A stretch of DNA of 46,492 nt from Betaproteobacteria bacterium (GTDB lineage: Bacteria > Pseudomonadota > Gammaproteobacteria > Burkholderiales > SG8-39). Below the pieces are notes generated by a model that saw only the letters and a program-made list of their open reading frames with translations, was not told the DNA's origin and ran no database searches. The stretch spans positions 1 to 46,492 of the forward strand of contig CANIIA010000013.1 of NCBI GenBank assembly GCA_947467435.1. The letters run 5' to 3'. Below are positions 20,757-28,903 of this stretch, in pieces (the stretch's first letter is position 1; every line of letters begins with the position of its first letter). The position numbers and the translations under genes are program-made.

Positions 20757-20883
20757 ATAGCGCCGTGCAATGCGGCGTTAGGTTTTTCATACATGCTATG
20801 GTCAAAGCAAGTAACTTTTTGCCCGCTTTCCCTCTAGCTGTTTTTCTTCTGGCTTTCTTCCTTATAGCTTTTTTCCTATCAGC
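20757..20883 (+). promoter_or_regulatory. Pyrimidine-rich leader between mshM and the secretin gene
   Basis: The 127 bp gap is dominated by T and C on the plus strand and has no Shine-Dalgarno sequence near the ATG at 20884. A 13 bp direct repeat TGTTTTTCTTCTG occurs at 20839-20851 and again at 20885-20897, 46 bp apart. In another frame a start at 20798 would encode a hydrophobic, lipoprotein-signal-like peptide ending LSAC, which makes the true 5' end of the next gene uncertain. Confidence 0.4.
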
Positions 20884-23298
20884 ATGTTTTTCTTCTGCAC
20901 GCTTTTTCAGCGCAGTTTCTTTTTGCAATCGACAAAGACTTTCGTTGGTATCAGCACAGCCAATTCTGATTGGCTGTGCGTCGCACATCGTCTCGTTGTG
21001 TCGGTTGCTACTGCTGCGATTGCAGGCTGCGCAAGTCCTCCGCCGCCGTTATCGGTGGCGCACTTAGCAGCGCCCGCGCTGGATGTCGTCGACACAGCGA
21101 TTCCACCCCTCGCCACGCGCGTCCCTCCGCTCCCAGAACCCGGGAACACCCCACCGGTCGACACGTATCGCGTAAGCGTCAATCAAGTCCGAGCGCAAGA
21201 CTTGTTGTTTGCACTAGCACGCGACGCACAACTAAATATCGACATTCATCCTGGTATCAGCGGACAGGTGACACTAAACGCCATTGATCAAACACTGCCA
21301 CAACTGCTCAAACGCATCGCGCGACAAGTGCCAATGCGCTACGAGCTCAGCGCGTCGAGCTTGTATGTCGCTCCGGATACGCCGTACATACAAACCTATC
21401 GCGTGGATTACCTAAACCAACAACGCGAAAGCCGCGCCCAAATTGCACTCTCTACGCAAGTCGCTGGCGCGGGTGCAAGTAGTGGTGGCGGAAGCAGTAC
21501 GCTCGCTGGCGGTACGAATTCAACAACGGCAATTCTGAGTCAATCAAATCACCGTTTTTGGGACACCTTAATTGCCAACATCAAAGCACTGATCCAAGAC
21601 AGCCCTGCAATCACTACGCAAAATAAGCGCGAAACAAGTGCAGCCCCAAACGCCAATAATACGGCCGGCGTCAACCGCGAAAGTGCAGCAACTGAAACAA
21701 ACAACGGCGAAGAATTCCGCGACGAACACAACGTCATCGCCAATCCAGAAGCCGGTGTGATCAGCATCCGTGCGACGGCAAAACAACACGCCACCATTCA
21801 AGCGTTTCTCGACCAAGCCCTCGCCAACGTCAAACGCCAAGTGCTCATTGAAGCCACGATCGTTGAGGTGGCGCTCAACAATCAATATCAACAAGGGATC
21901 GATTGGTCACGCACACTTGGCGGCAGCACAGGATTTCGCGCGACCCAATCGAGCTTAAATACCCCCGCCACGATTAACACCAACGCCTTTGTCGTTGGCT
22001 ACAGCGCAGAAAAATTTAATCTATCGGGCACCTTACGGTTGTTGGAATCGTTTGGTCAGGTCAAGGTGCTCTCGAGTCCGAAAATCAGTGTCCTGAATAA
22101 CCACACTGCAACGCTGCGTGTGGCAAGTAATTTGGTGTATTTCGAAGTTGTCGCCAACGCCGTGGCCTCGGCCAATGTTGCAGTCACCACGACTTTTAGC
22201 ACGACCGCACGCACGATTCCGGTGGGATTTCTCATGCATGTGGTGCCGCAGATTAGCGACACCGACACTGTGTTACTGAGCGTACGCCCAACGATTTCGC
22301 GCTTTGTGCGTTACGTCCCCGATCCCAATCCGAGTTTGGGCGTCACACAAAATCTGGTCCCCGAGACGCAAACACGCGAGATGGAATCACTACTGCGTAT
22401 TCAAAGCGGACACACCGCCGTGTTGGGTGGACTCATTCAAGATGATGTCTCGCGTACCGAAGACTTCATCCCGGGCTTACGTCAGGTGCCAGGACTAGGC
22501 GCGCTGTTTCAACAACGACGCGACACCGCCACCAAAACCGAACTCGTGATTTTTTTAAGACCCACCGTGCTACATGATGCACATGTATTGGGCGACTTTA
22601 AACCGCTCCGCGAATTTCTACCAACCCGCCACATCCCACAAGATAACGATCGAGTAACGTCCTCTTTGGTTCAGGCACCCAGCCCGAGCAGCGCGGTCAT
22701 GATTTCAAAAGCTCCGGCGCAAATGGACGTAGCATCTTCATCACTCACCAGCGCGTGGCAAGCCTATCAAGCACAAGATTTTGTAGCAGCACGGCAACAC
22801 TATCGCGCAGCCTTACAAGCACATCCGGGACAACGGGATGCTTGGTTAGGCATCGCCGCTATCGAGATGCGAGAAACGCATCCCTTGGCATCCTTGCAAG
22901 CCTATCGCGAAGTTCTACAACGCGATCCCGACGATATGGCCGCACTGATGGGAGTTATTGCACTGAACCCGTCAAGCCAAACACCCAGCCAAATCGAATC
23001 TGAGCTACGCACACTGATCGCACAAAAAGAAAGTACACCAGCGTTGCACTTTAGCTTAGCCAATCAGCTGGCATTACAAGGGCGATGGGCTGATGCAAAA
23101 ATGCATTACACCATTGCCTCGAATGCAGATCCATTTCAGCCAGATTACGTCTATAACCTCGCAGTTTGTTTAGATCATTTACATCAATTTTCATCGGCGC
23201 TCACGTTCTACCAACGAGCGTTGATGCTCGCAAAAGGGCGTGCCGCGCATTTTCCTCTCGCGATACTAGAAAAGCGAATTGACGCGCTCAAGTCATGA
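20884..23298 (+). CDS. mshL: MshL-like secretin fused to a TPR domain (MshN-like)
   Basis: An outer-membrane secretin for an MSHA-type pilus, up to 804 aa. A lipobox IAGC puts the lipidated Cys at residue 49 from the ATG at 20884, an unusually long leader. An internal CTG at 20974 or a TTG upstream would shorten it. YRVSVNQVRAQDLLFALARD begins the N-terminal secretin domain. A low-complexity Ser/Gly/Asn stretch (about 195-285) follows. The secretin core spans roughly 315-565, including LGGLIQDDVSRTEDFIPGL. Residues about 619-804 form TPR repeats (AWQAYQAQDFVAARQHYRAA and later copies), which in Vibrio belong to the separate protein MshN. The stop overlaps mshE as ATGA. Confidence 0.88.
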   Translation: MFFFCTLFQRSFFLQSTKTFVGISTANSDWLCVAHRLVVSVATAAIAGCASPPPPLSVAHLAAPALDVVDTAIPPLATRVPPLPEPGNTPPVDTYRVSVNQVRAQDLLFALARDAQLNIDIHPGISGQVTLNAIDQTLPQLLKRIARQVPMRYELSASSLYVAPDTPYIQTYRVDYLNQQRESRAQIALSTQVAGAGASSGGGSSTLAGGTNSTTAILSQSNHRFWDTLIANIKALIQDSPAITTQNKRETSAAPNANNTAGVNRESAATETNNGEEFRDEHNVIANPEAGVISIRATAKQHATIQAFLDQALANVKRQVLIEATIVEVALNNQYQQGIDWSRTLGGSTGFRATQSSLNTPATINTNAFVVGYSAEKFNLSGTLRLLESFGQVKVLSSPKISVLNNHTATLRVASNLVYFEVVANAVASANVAVTTTFSTTARTIPVGFLMHVVPQISDTDTVLLSVRPTISRFVRYVPDPNPSLGVTQNLVPETQTREMESLLRIQSGHTAVLGGLIQDDVSRTEDFIPGLRQVPGLGALFQQRRDTATKTELVIFLRPTVLHDAHVLGDFKPLREFLPTRHIPQDNDRVTSSLVQAPSPSSAVMISKAPAQMDVASSSLTSAWQAYQAQDFVAARQHYRAALQAHPGQRDAWLGIAAIEMRETHPLASLQAYREVLQRDPDDMAALMGVIALNPSSQTPSQIESELRTLIAQKESTPALHFSLANQLALQGRWADAKMHYTIASNADPFQPDYVYNLAVCLDHLHQFSSALTFYQRALMLAKGRAAHFPLAILEKRIDALKS
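20954..20979 (+). repeat. Perfect 11 bp inverted repeat near the 5' end of the secretin gene
   Basis: GCACAGCCAAT (20954-20964) and its exact complement ATTGGCTGTGC (20969-20979) flank a TCTG loop. The stem lies 70-96 nt after the annotated secretin ATG, just before the lipoprotein signal. It has no U-tract, so an intrinsic terminator is unlikely. It could shape translation initiation or mark a protein-binding site. Confidence 0.7.
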
Positions 23299-25046
23299 AC
23301 GAAGCTTCGCCGTTAAGGTTCGACAGCCGTCGATCTCTTGGACAAATTTTACTGGCCCAAGCACGCATCAGCGTCGATCAACTGCAGATCGCGCTGCTTG
23401 AACAAACCCGCACTGGACGTCGCTTAGGTCACCTGTTGGTGCAGATGCAATTTGTCAGCGAGCTAGCGGTACGCGACGCGCTGGCCGTTCAATCGGGCTT
23501 AGCAGTAATCAGCCTCAATAACGCCAATATCGAGACAGCCGCATTGGACCTTGTGCCAACAGCGCTTGCGCAGCGTCATTTATTCGTCCCAGTGACCCGC
23601 GAACTACACAACGCCACGTTGGTCGTTGCCATCGCTGATGACAATAACCTACTGGCGATTGACCAACTGCGCCTGCACCTCAATGGCCAATGGAAGATCG
23701 CCTTACGCATTGCATGCGAATCAGAAATTAAACAAGCACTGGAGGCACATAGCAAAAGTGTGGCGAGCGTTGCGTCAATTTTGCACGAGCTCGATACCGA
23801 TTTAAATCAACGCTATACCCCCGGAACGCCGCATAACAATAGCTCCTCAATGATTGCGCTGGTCGATGGTTTACTCGAGCAAGCCTTGCAATACAACGCG
23901 TCCGATATTCATCTTGAACCTGAACAAGATTTTTTGCGTATTCGCTATCGTATCGACGGCGTCTTACAACAAATGCATGTCACGCATCGTGCCTATAGCA
24001 GTGCCATCAGCATCCGCATCAAAGTGCTAGCAAAACTCGATATTACCGAGTGTCGAACACCACAAGATGGGCAATTCTCCATCGAGCGTCACAATCGGCG
24101 CATTGATTTTCGGGTATCCGTTTTTCCGACACTTTTCGGAGAAAATTTAGTTCTACGCGTTCTAGATCGCAGTAAAAGTATTCTGACACTGCGCGCCCTC
24201 GGACTCACCGATCAACAGCACCAACAGCTGCAAACGCTGATTGCGCAACCTGAAGGCGTGACGTTAATTGTTGGGCCAACCGGTAGCGGCAAAACATCGA
24301 CGTTGTATTCCATCGTGCAAGAAATCAACGCCGAAGGCATCAACATCATGTCCCTTGAGGACCCCGTGGAATATCCCATGCCACGTATCCGTCAGACCGC
24401 GGTAGCAGAGCACGTACAACTTGGTTTTGCCGAAGGGGTACGCGCGATTCTGCGCCAAGACCCAGATGTGATTTTGGTCGGTGAGATCCGCGACGCAGAA
24501 ACAGCGGCGATGGCATTTCGCGCAGCGATGACTGGCCATCAGGTATACGCCACACTGCACGCAAAAAATGCACTGGGTGCGTTAGGTCGATTGCAGGACC
24601 TGGGCATTCGCGCCGAAACAATGGCAGAAAACTTAAACGCCGTGATTGCGCAACGTCTGGTTCGATGCCTGTGCACTCAGTGCCGCGGCCAACGGCCTGA
24701 CGCTGACGCACCGATCGATAACGCTATCGATCAATCCACGCCGACGTGTCAGGCCTGTTTGGGTCAAGGTTATCGGGGAAGACAAGCGCTCCTAGAAATT
24801 CTCCACATCGATGCAAGCCTCGCGGATTTAATTGCCCAGCAGGCCAGTAGCAGCGAGATGTTGACGTATGCCTACGCACATCAGTTTCAAAGTCTACACA
24901 TGCAAGGGCAACGCCTGATTCAAGAAGGTATCACCTCAACCCAAGAACTCCGTCGCGTGCTTGGGCTAGAAAAAAATAGGATGCAAGTTGCTGTGGCACC
25001 AGCCGGATCTCTTCAAAATCAGTGCGGTGGGCTGACATGGCGCTAG
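23295..25046 (+). CDS. mshE: GspE/PilB-type pilus assembly ATPase (MshE-like)
   Basis: A 583 aa secretion ATPase that powers pilus extension at the inner-membrane base. The N-terminus carries two MshEN-like units (SLGQILLAQARISVDQL, then RRLGHLLVQMQFVSELAVRD), the module that binds cyclic di-GMP in Vibrio MshE. The catalytic core has Walker A GPTGSGKTSTLYS (about 326-338), an Asp box region NIMSLEDPVEYP, and Walker B ILVGEIRDAETA (about 391). A zinc motif of two CxxC pairs (CTQC and CQAC) lies around 460-490. Its start overlaps mshL as ATGA. Confidence 0.93.
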   Translation: MNEASPLRFDSRRSLGQILLAQARISVDQLQIALLEQTRTGRRLGHLLVQMQFVSELAVRDALAVQSGLAVISLNNANIETAALDLVPTALAQRHLFVPVTRELHNATLVVAIADDNNLLAIDQLRLHLNGQWKIALRIACESEIKQALEAHSKSVASVASILHELDTDLNQRYTPGTPHNNSSSMIALVDGLLEQALQYNASDIHLEPEQDFLRIRYRIDGVLQQMHVTHRAYSSAISIRIKVLAKLDITECRTPQDGQFSIERHNRRIDFRVSVFPTLFGENLVLRVLDRSKSILTLRALGLTDQQHQQLQTLIAQPEGVTLIVGPTGSGKTSTLYSIVQEINAEGINIMSLEDPVEYPMPRIRQTAVAEHVQLGFAEGVRAILRQDPDVILVGEIRDAETAAMAFRAAMTGHQVYATLHAKNALGALGRLQDLGIRAETMAENLNAVIAQRLVRCLCTQCRGQRPDADAPIDNAIDQSTPTCQACLGQGYRGRQALLEILHIDASLADLIAQQASSSEMLTYAYAHQFQSLHMQGQRLIQEGITSTQELRRVLGLEKNRMQVAVAPAGSLQNQCGGLTWR

Positions 25047-26251
25047 TCATGCATTGGTATCGCGCAATCGATGAACAACATCGCATCGTACGTGGTCGTT
25101 TAGCCGCGCATCACAGCGCTGATCTAGAACAGCGGCTACACCGTCATGGACTCCTACTCATCCGCTGCGGTACAGGGCAGTCTATTCTCGATCGACTGCG
25201 CGCTTCATCGCTGCAACAAAATGACCTCATTACGCTTTGCACCGAACTCAGTCAGTTGATGACGGCAGGTGTGCCATTACTTGATGGGCTCAGACTACTG
25301 CGCGATCAAGCCGGGCCGGCTCGGACGCGCGATGTGTTCACGCACTTGATCGCCGCAATCGAAGGCGGCGATCGCTTTTCAGATGCGTGCGCAACACGAC
25401 CTGATGTGTTTTCACCGCTATTGATTACCCTCATCGAAGCCGGCGAGAGCAGCGGCACTGTCCCCCAGTCGTTACAACAAGTCGCTGATCTTTTGCAGCG
25501 CGCGGCGCAGCAACGTGCCGCACTTCAACAACAGCTGTTTTATCCCACCATCGTGACTGTCATCACCATCGCTGTAGGTGTGCTCATGCTGACGACTGTC
25601 GTACCGCAACTGACGCGGTTTTTAGAACAGTTGGGGCTGCCACTGCCTCTGCATACGCGCGTACTGATTGTGGCCTCGTCACTATTACAGCAGTATGCAT
25701 GGGTGGGGCTGATTGGACTGGCAGCACTGGTCGGCACGAACGCTGTGACTACACGCATGATCCCAGCGTTTGCGCTGTTACAAGAACGCTTGCTATTGCG
25801 TCTTCCAATGATTGGAACCGCACTGACGCAGCGGCCACGCGCGCGTGTCGCGCATACCTTAGCGGTCTTGTATGACGCTGGCATTCCACTGGTCGATGCT
25901 TTAAGTCACACGCCCAACTTAGTCAGCCATCGTAGCTTGCAGCTGGCATTACACAACATCCGCACAGCGATTGTCTCTGGACAAACGTTTGTGCAAGCGT
26001 GCGCTGCAGAACAATTCTTCTCGCCCATCGCGCTTAGTATGCTGCGCGTAGGTGAACAAACCGGCGCGCTGTCCAACGCACTGCGTCATGTTCACCGTAC
26101 CTATACAGCTCAAGCAGATCGCTTGCTTGAACGCCTACACCGTCTTATAGAGCCCACACTCACCTTGTTGCTTGGTGGCTTACTCGGATGGATCACGTTG
26201 GCCGTCCTCGATCCGATATACAACGCACTGTCGCAACTACGCATTGAATGA
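25037..26251 (+). CDS. mshG: GspF/PilC-type inner-membrane platform protein (MshG-like)
   Basis: A 404 aa polytopic protein with the duplicated GspF fold. In each half a soluble helical domain (CTELSQLMTAGVPLLDGLRL, then HTLAVLYDAGIPLVDALSH) precedes a membrane segment (FYPTIVTVITIAVGVLMLTT; LLLGGLLGWITLAVLDPIYN). It anchors the assembly ATPase and the growing pilus. The ATG at 25037, with GGTGGG upstream, overlaps the end of mshE by 10 bp. An ATG at 25049, just after the mshE stop, is an alternative. It overlaps the next gene as ATGA. Confidence 0.92.
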   Translation: MALVMHWYRAIDEQHRIVRGRLAAHHSADLEQRLHRHGLLLIRCGTGQSILDRLRASSLQQNDLITLCTELSQLMTAGVPLLDGLRLLRDQAGPARTRDVFTHLIAAIEGGDRFSDACATRPDVFSPLLITLIEAGESSGTVPQSLQQVADLLQRAAQQRAALQQQLFYPTIVTVITIAVGVLMLTTVVPQLTRFLEQLGLPLPLHTRVLIVASSLLQQYAWVGLIGLAALVGTNAVTTRMIPAFALLQERLLLRLPMIGTALTQRPRARVAHTLAVLYDAGIPLVDALSHTPNLVSHRSLQLALHNIRTAIVSGQTFVQACAAEQFFSPIALSMLRVGEQTGALSNALRHVHRTYTAQADRLLERLHRLIEPTLTLLLGGLLGWITLAVLDPIYNALSQLRIE

Positions 26252-27810
26252 ACACCGCGTGGATGGTGTACCTCACTGCGTTCGAGGCGCAGTTGTATCA
26301 GCATCAACGAGGCGCTCTGCGTTGGTGTGCGCAGTTCAACGCAGATACCGCTGGCTTCGCCGCATTGGCAACGCGTTGTTCTAATCTGCGCGACTTGCCG
26401 TTGTATGTTGTTGTTGATTTATCCAGCGAAGATATGCACCCGCTACAAATACCGCGTTTGGGTACCACCGATCGCAACGCGGTTTTGGCTCGTCGACTCG
26501 AACAACGTTATGGCCAGTCAGCATTTCGCGTTGCCCTTCCGCAGTCACGCCCGATACGTTGGAGACGATGGCAAGCAACACACGAAACTTGCATGCTTGC
26601 CGGATTGATACAACCCGAAACACTCACGCCGTGGATCAACGCATTGCTTCCGAATGCGCCGCTTTGGGCTGGCGTATTTACACCCAGCTTGAGTACAGTC
26701 GCTTTAGCGCAACGACTTTCACGTCAATCCGCAGGTCCTACCGGTTGGTCATGGGACGCCCCGCATCTGTTACTCGTCACGCTACACCAAGCGGGAATTC
26801 GACAAACGTTTCTCACTCACGGACAACTCCGCTTGTCCAGGCTCGAGGCCTTGCCCGCACCATCCGGTATCGATCTCGTGGACAGCATGCATCGAGAAAT
26901 TCATCGGCTATTGCAGTATTTATTGGGCATGCGCATGTTGCCTTCAACCGAAAGCGCTGTGCCTGTTGTGGTGATCGTGCCAGATCACTTGCGCGCACGT
27001 TGCGAGGCTGCACTACAAAATAACGCGCAACGTATTTTTCATTTTATTGGACTGACGCAAGCGTGTCTCGCCATTGGTTTGCGCGCGTGTCCGCCTCAGT
27101 CTGGAGCGGAGCAGCTGTTTTTACATCTGACCGTGACTCAACCGCCGCCGCGTCAATTTGCATCTGACGCCATGCGTCGCCGTTTTTTTCTTGCCCAATG
27201 GCAACAAAGGCTTGAACGCGTTAGCGCTCTCGCTAGCGTATTGTGCCTTGCTGCTGCCGGTTTATTCGCCCTACACACCTGGCATCTTCAAACGCAATCT
27301 ACGCCGTACGTCGGTACCGCGCCCATCCATTCGCGAGCGACACGGCCACCGCTCGCGTTGCCTGATCAGCAACAACGCACCCTGTCACGCCAGATAGCGA
27401 TGGCGCTTGGTAAGACAACGTCTGCACCATTGGAAGAACAGCTCAACTTAATTGCGCAGGCCTTATCTTCAACCCCAGGTATCGAACCGCATGCAATCAC
27501 GTGGCGCCTGAGTCCGTCTTGGTCATTTTTTCGAGACACGGGCCAGGAAACTACACGCGTAAACAACGCAGCGCACGAGGTACTCGAGATCGATGCACGC
27601 TTGACCGATTTCTCGGCACACACTGTCCGACCCTCACTCAAGCAGGTGACTTTATTTCAACAACACATTGAACGTGCATCGTCATTTCGATTGCGTGAAT
27701 CAACCTTGCCGTTAGATCTGCGTCCCGAAGCACAACTTGCACAACCGCCCGCAGATACATCGAGTAACCCTACGCATGTCGTTTGGGTGTTTTCGCGCGA
27801 GTTGCCATGA
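26248..27810 (+). CDS. Probable PilM/PilN- or GspL-like pilus assembly protein (MshI position)
   Basis: I do not recognise this 520 aa protein by sequence alone. A long cytoplasmic part (1 to about 320) is followed by a single membrane helix (about 325-345, LASVLCLAAAGLFAL) and a periplasmic part with helical character. That order resembles GspL, or a fusion of PilM (actin-like, cytoplasmic) with PilN. In MSHA loci the MshI gene fills this role. The segment VDSMHREIHRLLQYLLGMRM recalls the PilM region that precedes its nucleotide fold. It is translationally coupled to both neighbours by ATGA overlaps, which supports a shared complex. Confidence 0.65.
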   Translation: MNTAWMVYLTAFEAQLYQHQRGALRWCAQFNADTAGFAALATRCSNLRDLPLYVVVDLSSEDMHPLQIPRLGTTDRNAVLARRLEQRYGQSAFRVALPQSRPIRWRRWQATHETCMLAGLIQPETLTPWINALLPNAPLWAGVFTPSLSTVALAQRLSRQSAGPTGWSWDAPHLLLVTLHQAGIRQTFLTHGQLRLSRLEALPAPSGIDLVDSMHREIHRLLQYLLGMRMLPSTESAVPVVVIVPDHLRARCEAALQNNAQRIFHFIGLTQACLAIGLRACPPQSGAEQLFLHLTVTQPPPRQFASDAMRRRFFLAQWQQRLERVSALASVLCLAAAGLFALHTWHLQTQSTPYVGTAPIHSRATRPPLALPDQQQRTLSRQIAMALGKTTSAPLEEQLNLIAQALSSTPGIEPHAITWRLSPSWSFFRDTGQETTRVNNAAHEVLEIDARLTDFSAHTVRPSLKQVTLFQQHIERASSFRLRESTLPLDLRPEAQLAQPPADTSSNPTHVVWVFSRELP

Positions 27811-28466
27811 TGTGGACACGCTACGCGTCTCGCCGAACGCGTGTTTGGCTATCGATCGGGGTACTGTGTTGTGCATTGACCTTGCTGATCATCAGCCATC
27901 AGACACACGATCAAACACGACAACAAATCGCTGCTGTGCGTGACACCGCCTCCGGCAACAATCCAACCGCTGACACAACACCCACCACAGCCGCCACCTT
28001 GCTCGGCGATTGGTTGCTTGAACAATCGACGCAAACGCCCGCGCTGTTTCATCCACCCCAGCGTCTCGACGTCATTGAGGCTCTCGAAAGACTGCGTCAT
28101 TCTCATGAGTTAAGCAAAATAACCTACAGCATCGATGCGCAACGACGTCTAGAGCGTATCCCCAGCGCACGCGGCATGATCGAGGTTGTCGCCAGTGCAA
28201 TCCATCTTGATGTTGCGCTCTTGCATGAAAACGATGCACTGAAGTTACTTAAAGATCTTCATCACGCACAACTGGGTTTGATAGCAGAACAATCTTGCGT
28301 GCTGCAACGGCGACCAATCACGGCATCGCCCCCCCAATCGGATTCGCAACCTAACTCCAGTACAGCGGCCGTGTATCAAGCGTCACCGACCCAGCGACCA
28401 ACGGGGCTGCAGCTGCAGTGTGTGATTGATCTAGTGTCTCTTTTGCAGCCGTCACACACCCCATGA
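27807..28466 (+). CDS. Probable PilO/GspM-like pilus assembly protein (MshJ position)
   Basis: A 219 aa protein with an N-terminal membrane helix (about 12-31, VWLSIGVLCCALTLLIIS) and a periplasmic domain of mixed helices, a layout shared with PilO, GspM and MshJ. There is no distinctive motif. The ATG at 27807 overlaps the previous stop (ATGA), which decides it against the TTG at 27783; a second ATG follows directly at 27810. The C-terminal region is Gln/Ser/Pro-rich near SPPQSDSQPNSSTAA. The function is inferred from position between the MshI-like and MshK-like genes. Confidence 0.6.
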   Translation: MMWTRYASRRTRVWLSIGVLCCALTLLIISHQTHDQTRQQIAAVRDTASGNNPTADTTPTTAATLLGDWLLEQSTQTPALFHPPQRLDVIEALERLRHSHELSKITYSIDAQRRLERIPSARGMIEVVASAIHLDVALLHENDALKLLKDLHHAQLGLIAEQSCVLQRRPITASPPQSDSQPNSSTAAVYQASPTQRPTGLQLQCVIDLVSLLQPSHTP

Positions 28467-28903
28467 CCCAGTTACGTTTTCGTGCGTACTGCATGCCGTT
28501 ATCTGCCGCGCTCTTGTTTTGCGAACTGGCGCTCGCCGACGTGTCTGGTCGCTTGTTTTTTTCGCCTGAAGAGCGCGCGCAACTGAACGCGCGTCGACAC
28601 ACACAGCGCGCCTTACACACGTCTTTACCAAACGAGCGTTCATTACGCTTAGATGGGCTCGTGTGTAGCACCAATGGGGGACAAACTACGTGGGTGAATG
28701 GGCAAGCACGTTTCACACGCAACGCTAACGTAACCAAGCAAGGCGTCTCTTTAGATACGCGCATCACCTGCGCAGGACCAACTGTCAATAACGCAGCGCA
28801 CGCGCTCACTGTTGGTCAGCATGCCGGCCTTGATACCGGAGTCATTCATGACTTGATCCCTCGCAATAGCCTACGCATCATCAAGCAAAGTAATACGCCA
28901 TGA
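28463..28903 (+). CDS. Small exported pilus-locus protein (MshK/PilP position)
   Basis: A 146 aa protein with a cleavable-looking signal peptide (FRAYCMPLSAALLFCELALA, cleavage near ALADVS). After that come GRLFFSPEERAQLNARR and LRLDGLVCSTNGGQTTWVNG, a pattern I associate with small periplasmic pilus proteins related to MshK or PilP. These are thought to link the inner-membrane platform to the secretin. It contains two cysteines in the mature part (VCST and ITCAG). ATGA overlaps on both sides tie it to the operon. Confidence 0.6.
   Translation: MTQLRFRAYCMPLSAALLFCELALADVSGRLFFSPEERAQLNARRHTQRALHTSLPNERSLRLDGLVCSTNGGQTTWVNGQARFTRNANVTKQGVSLDTRITCAGPTVNNAAHALTVGQHAGLDTGVIHDLIPRNSLRIIKQSNTP

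Noticed and set aside
20587..20988. Minus-strand frame encoding a Lys/Arg/Ala-rich, histone-tail-like peptide
   Set aside because: It is the complement of the pyrimidine tract (AAG, GAA, AGA codons) and of the mshM 3' end. It has no ribosome site and lies antisense to strongly supported genes.
20765..21067. Plus-strand frame with a hydrophobic segment ending LSAC, like a lipoprotein signal
   Set aside because: The part after the Cys has no domain and overlaps the secretin frame. It is kept only as a hint in the finding on the secretin 5' end, not as a gene.
28351..28809. Minus-strand frame of 152 codons in the pilus locus
   Set aside because: It is antisense to two ATGA-coupled genes and has no start-site or domain support.
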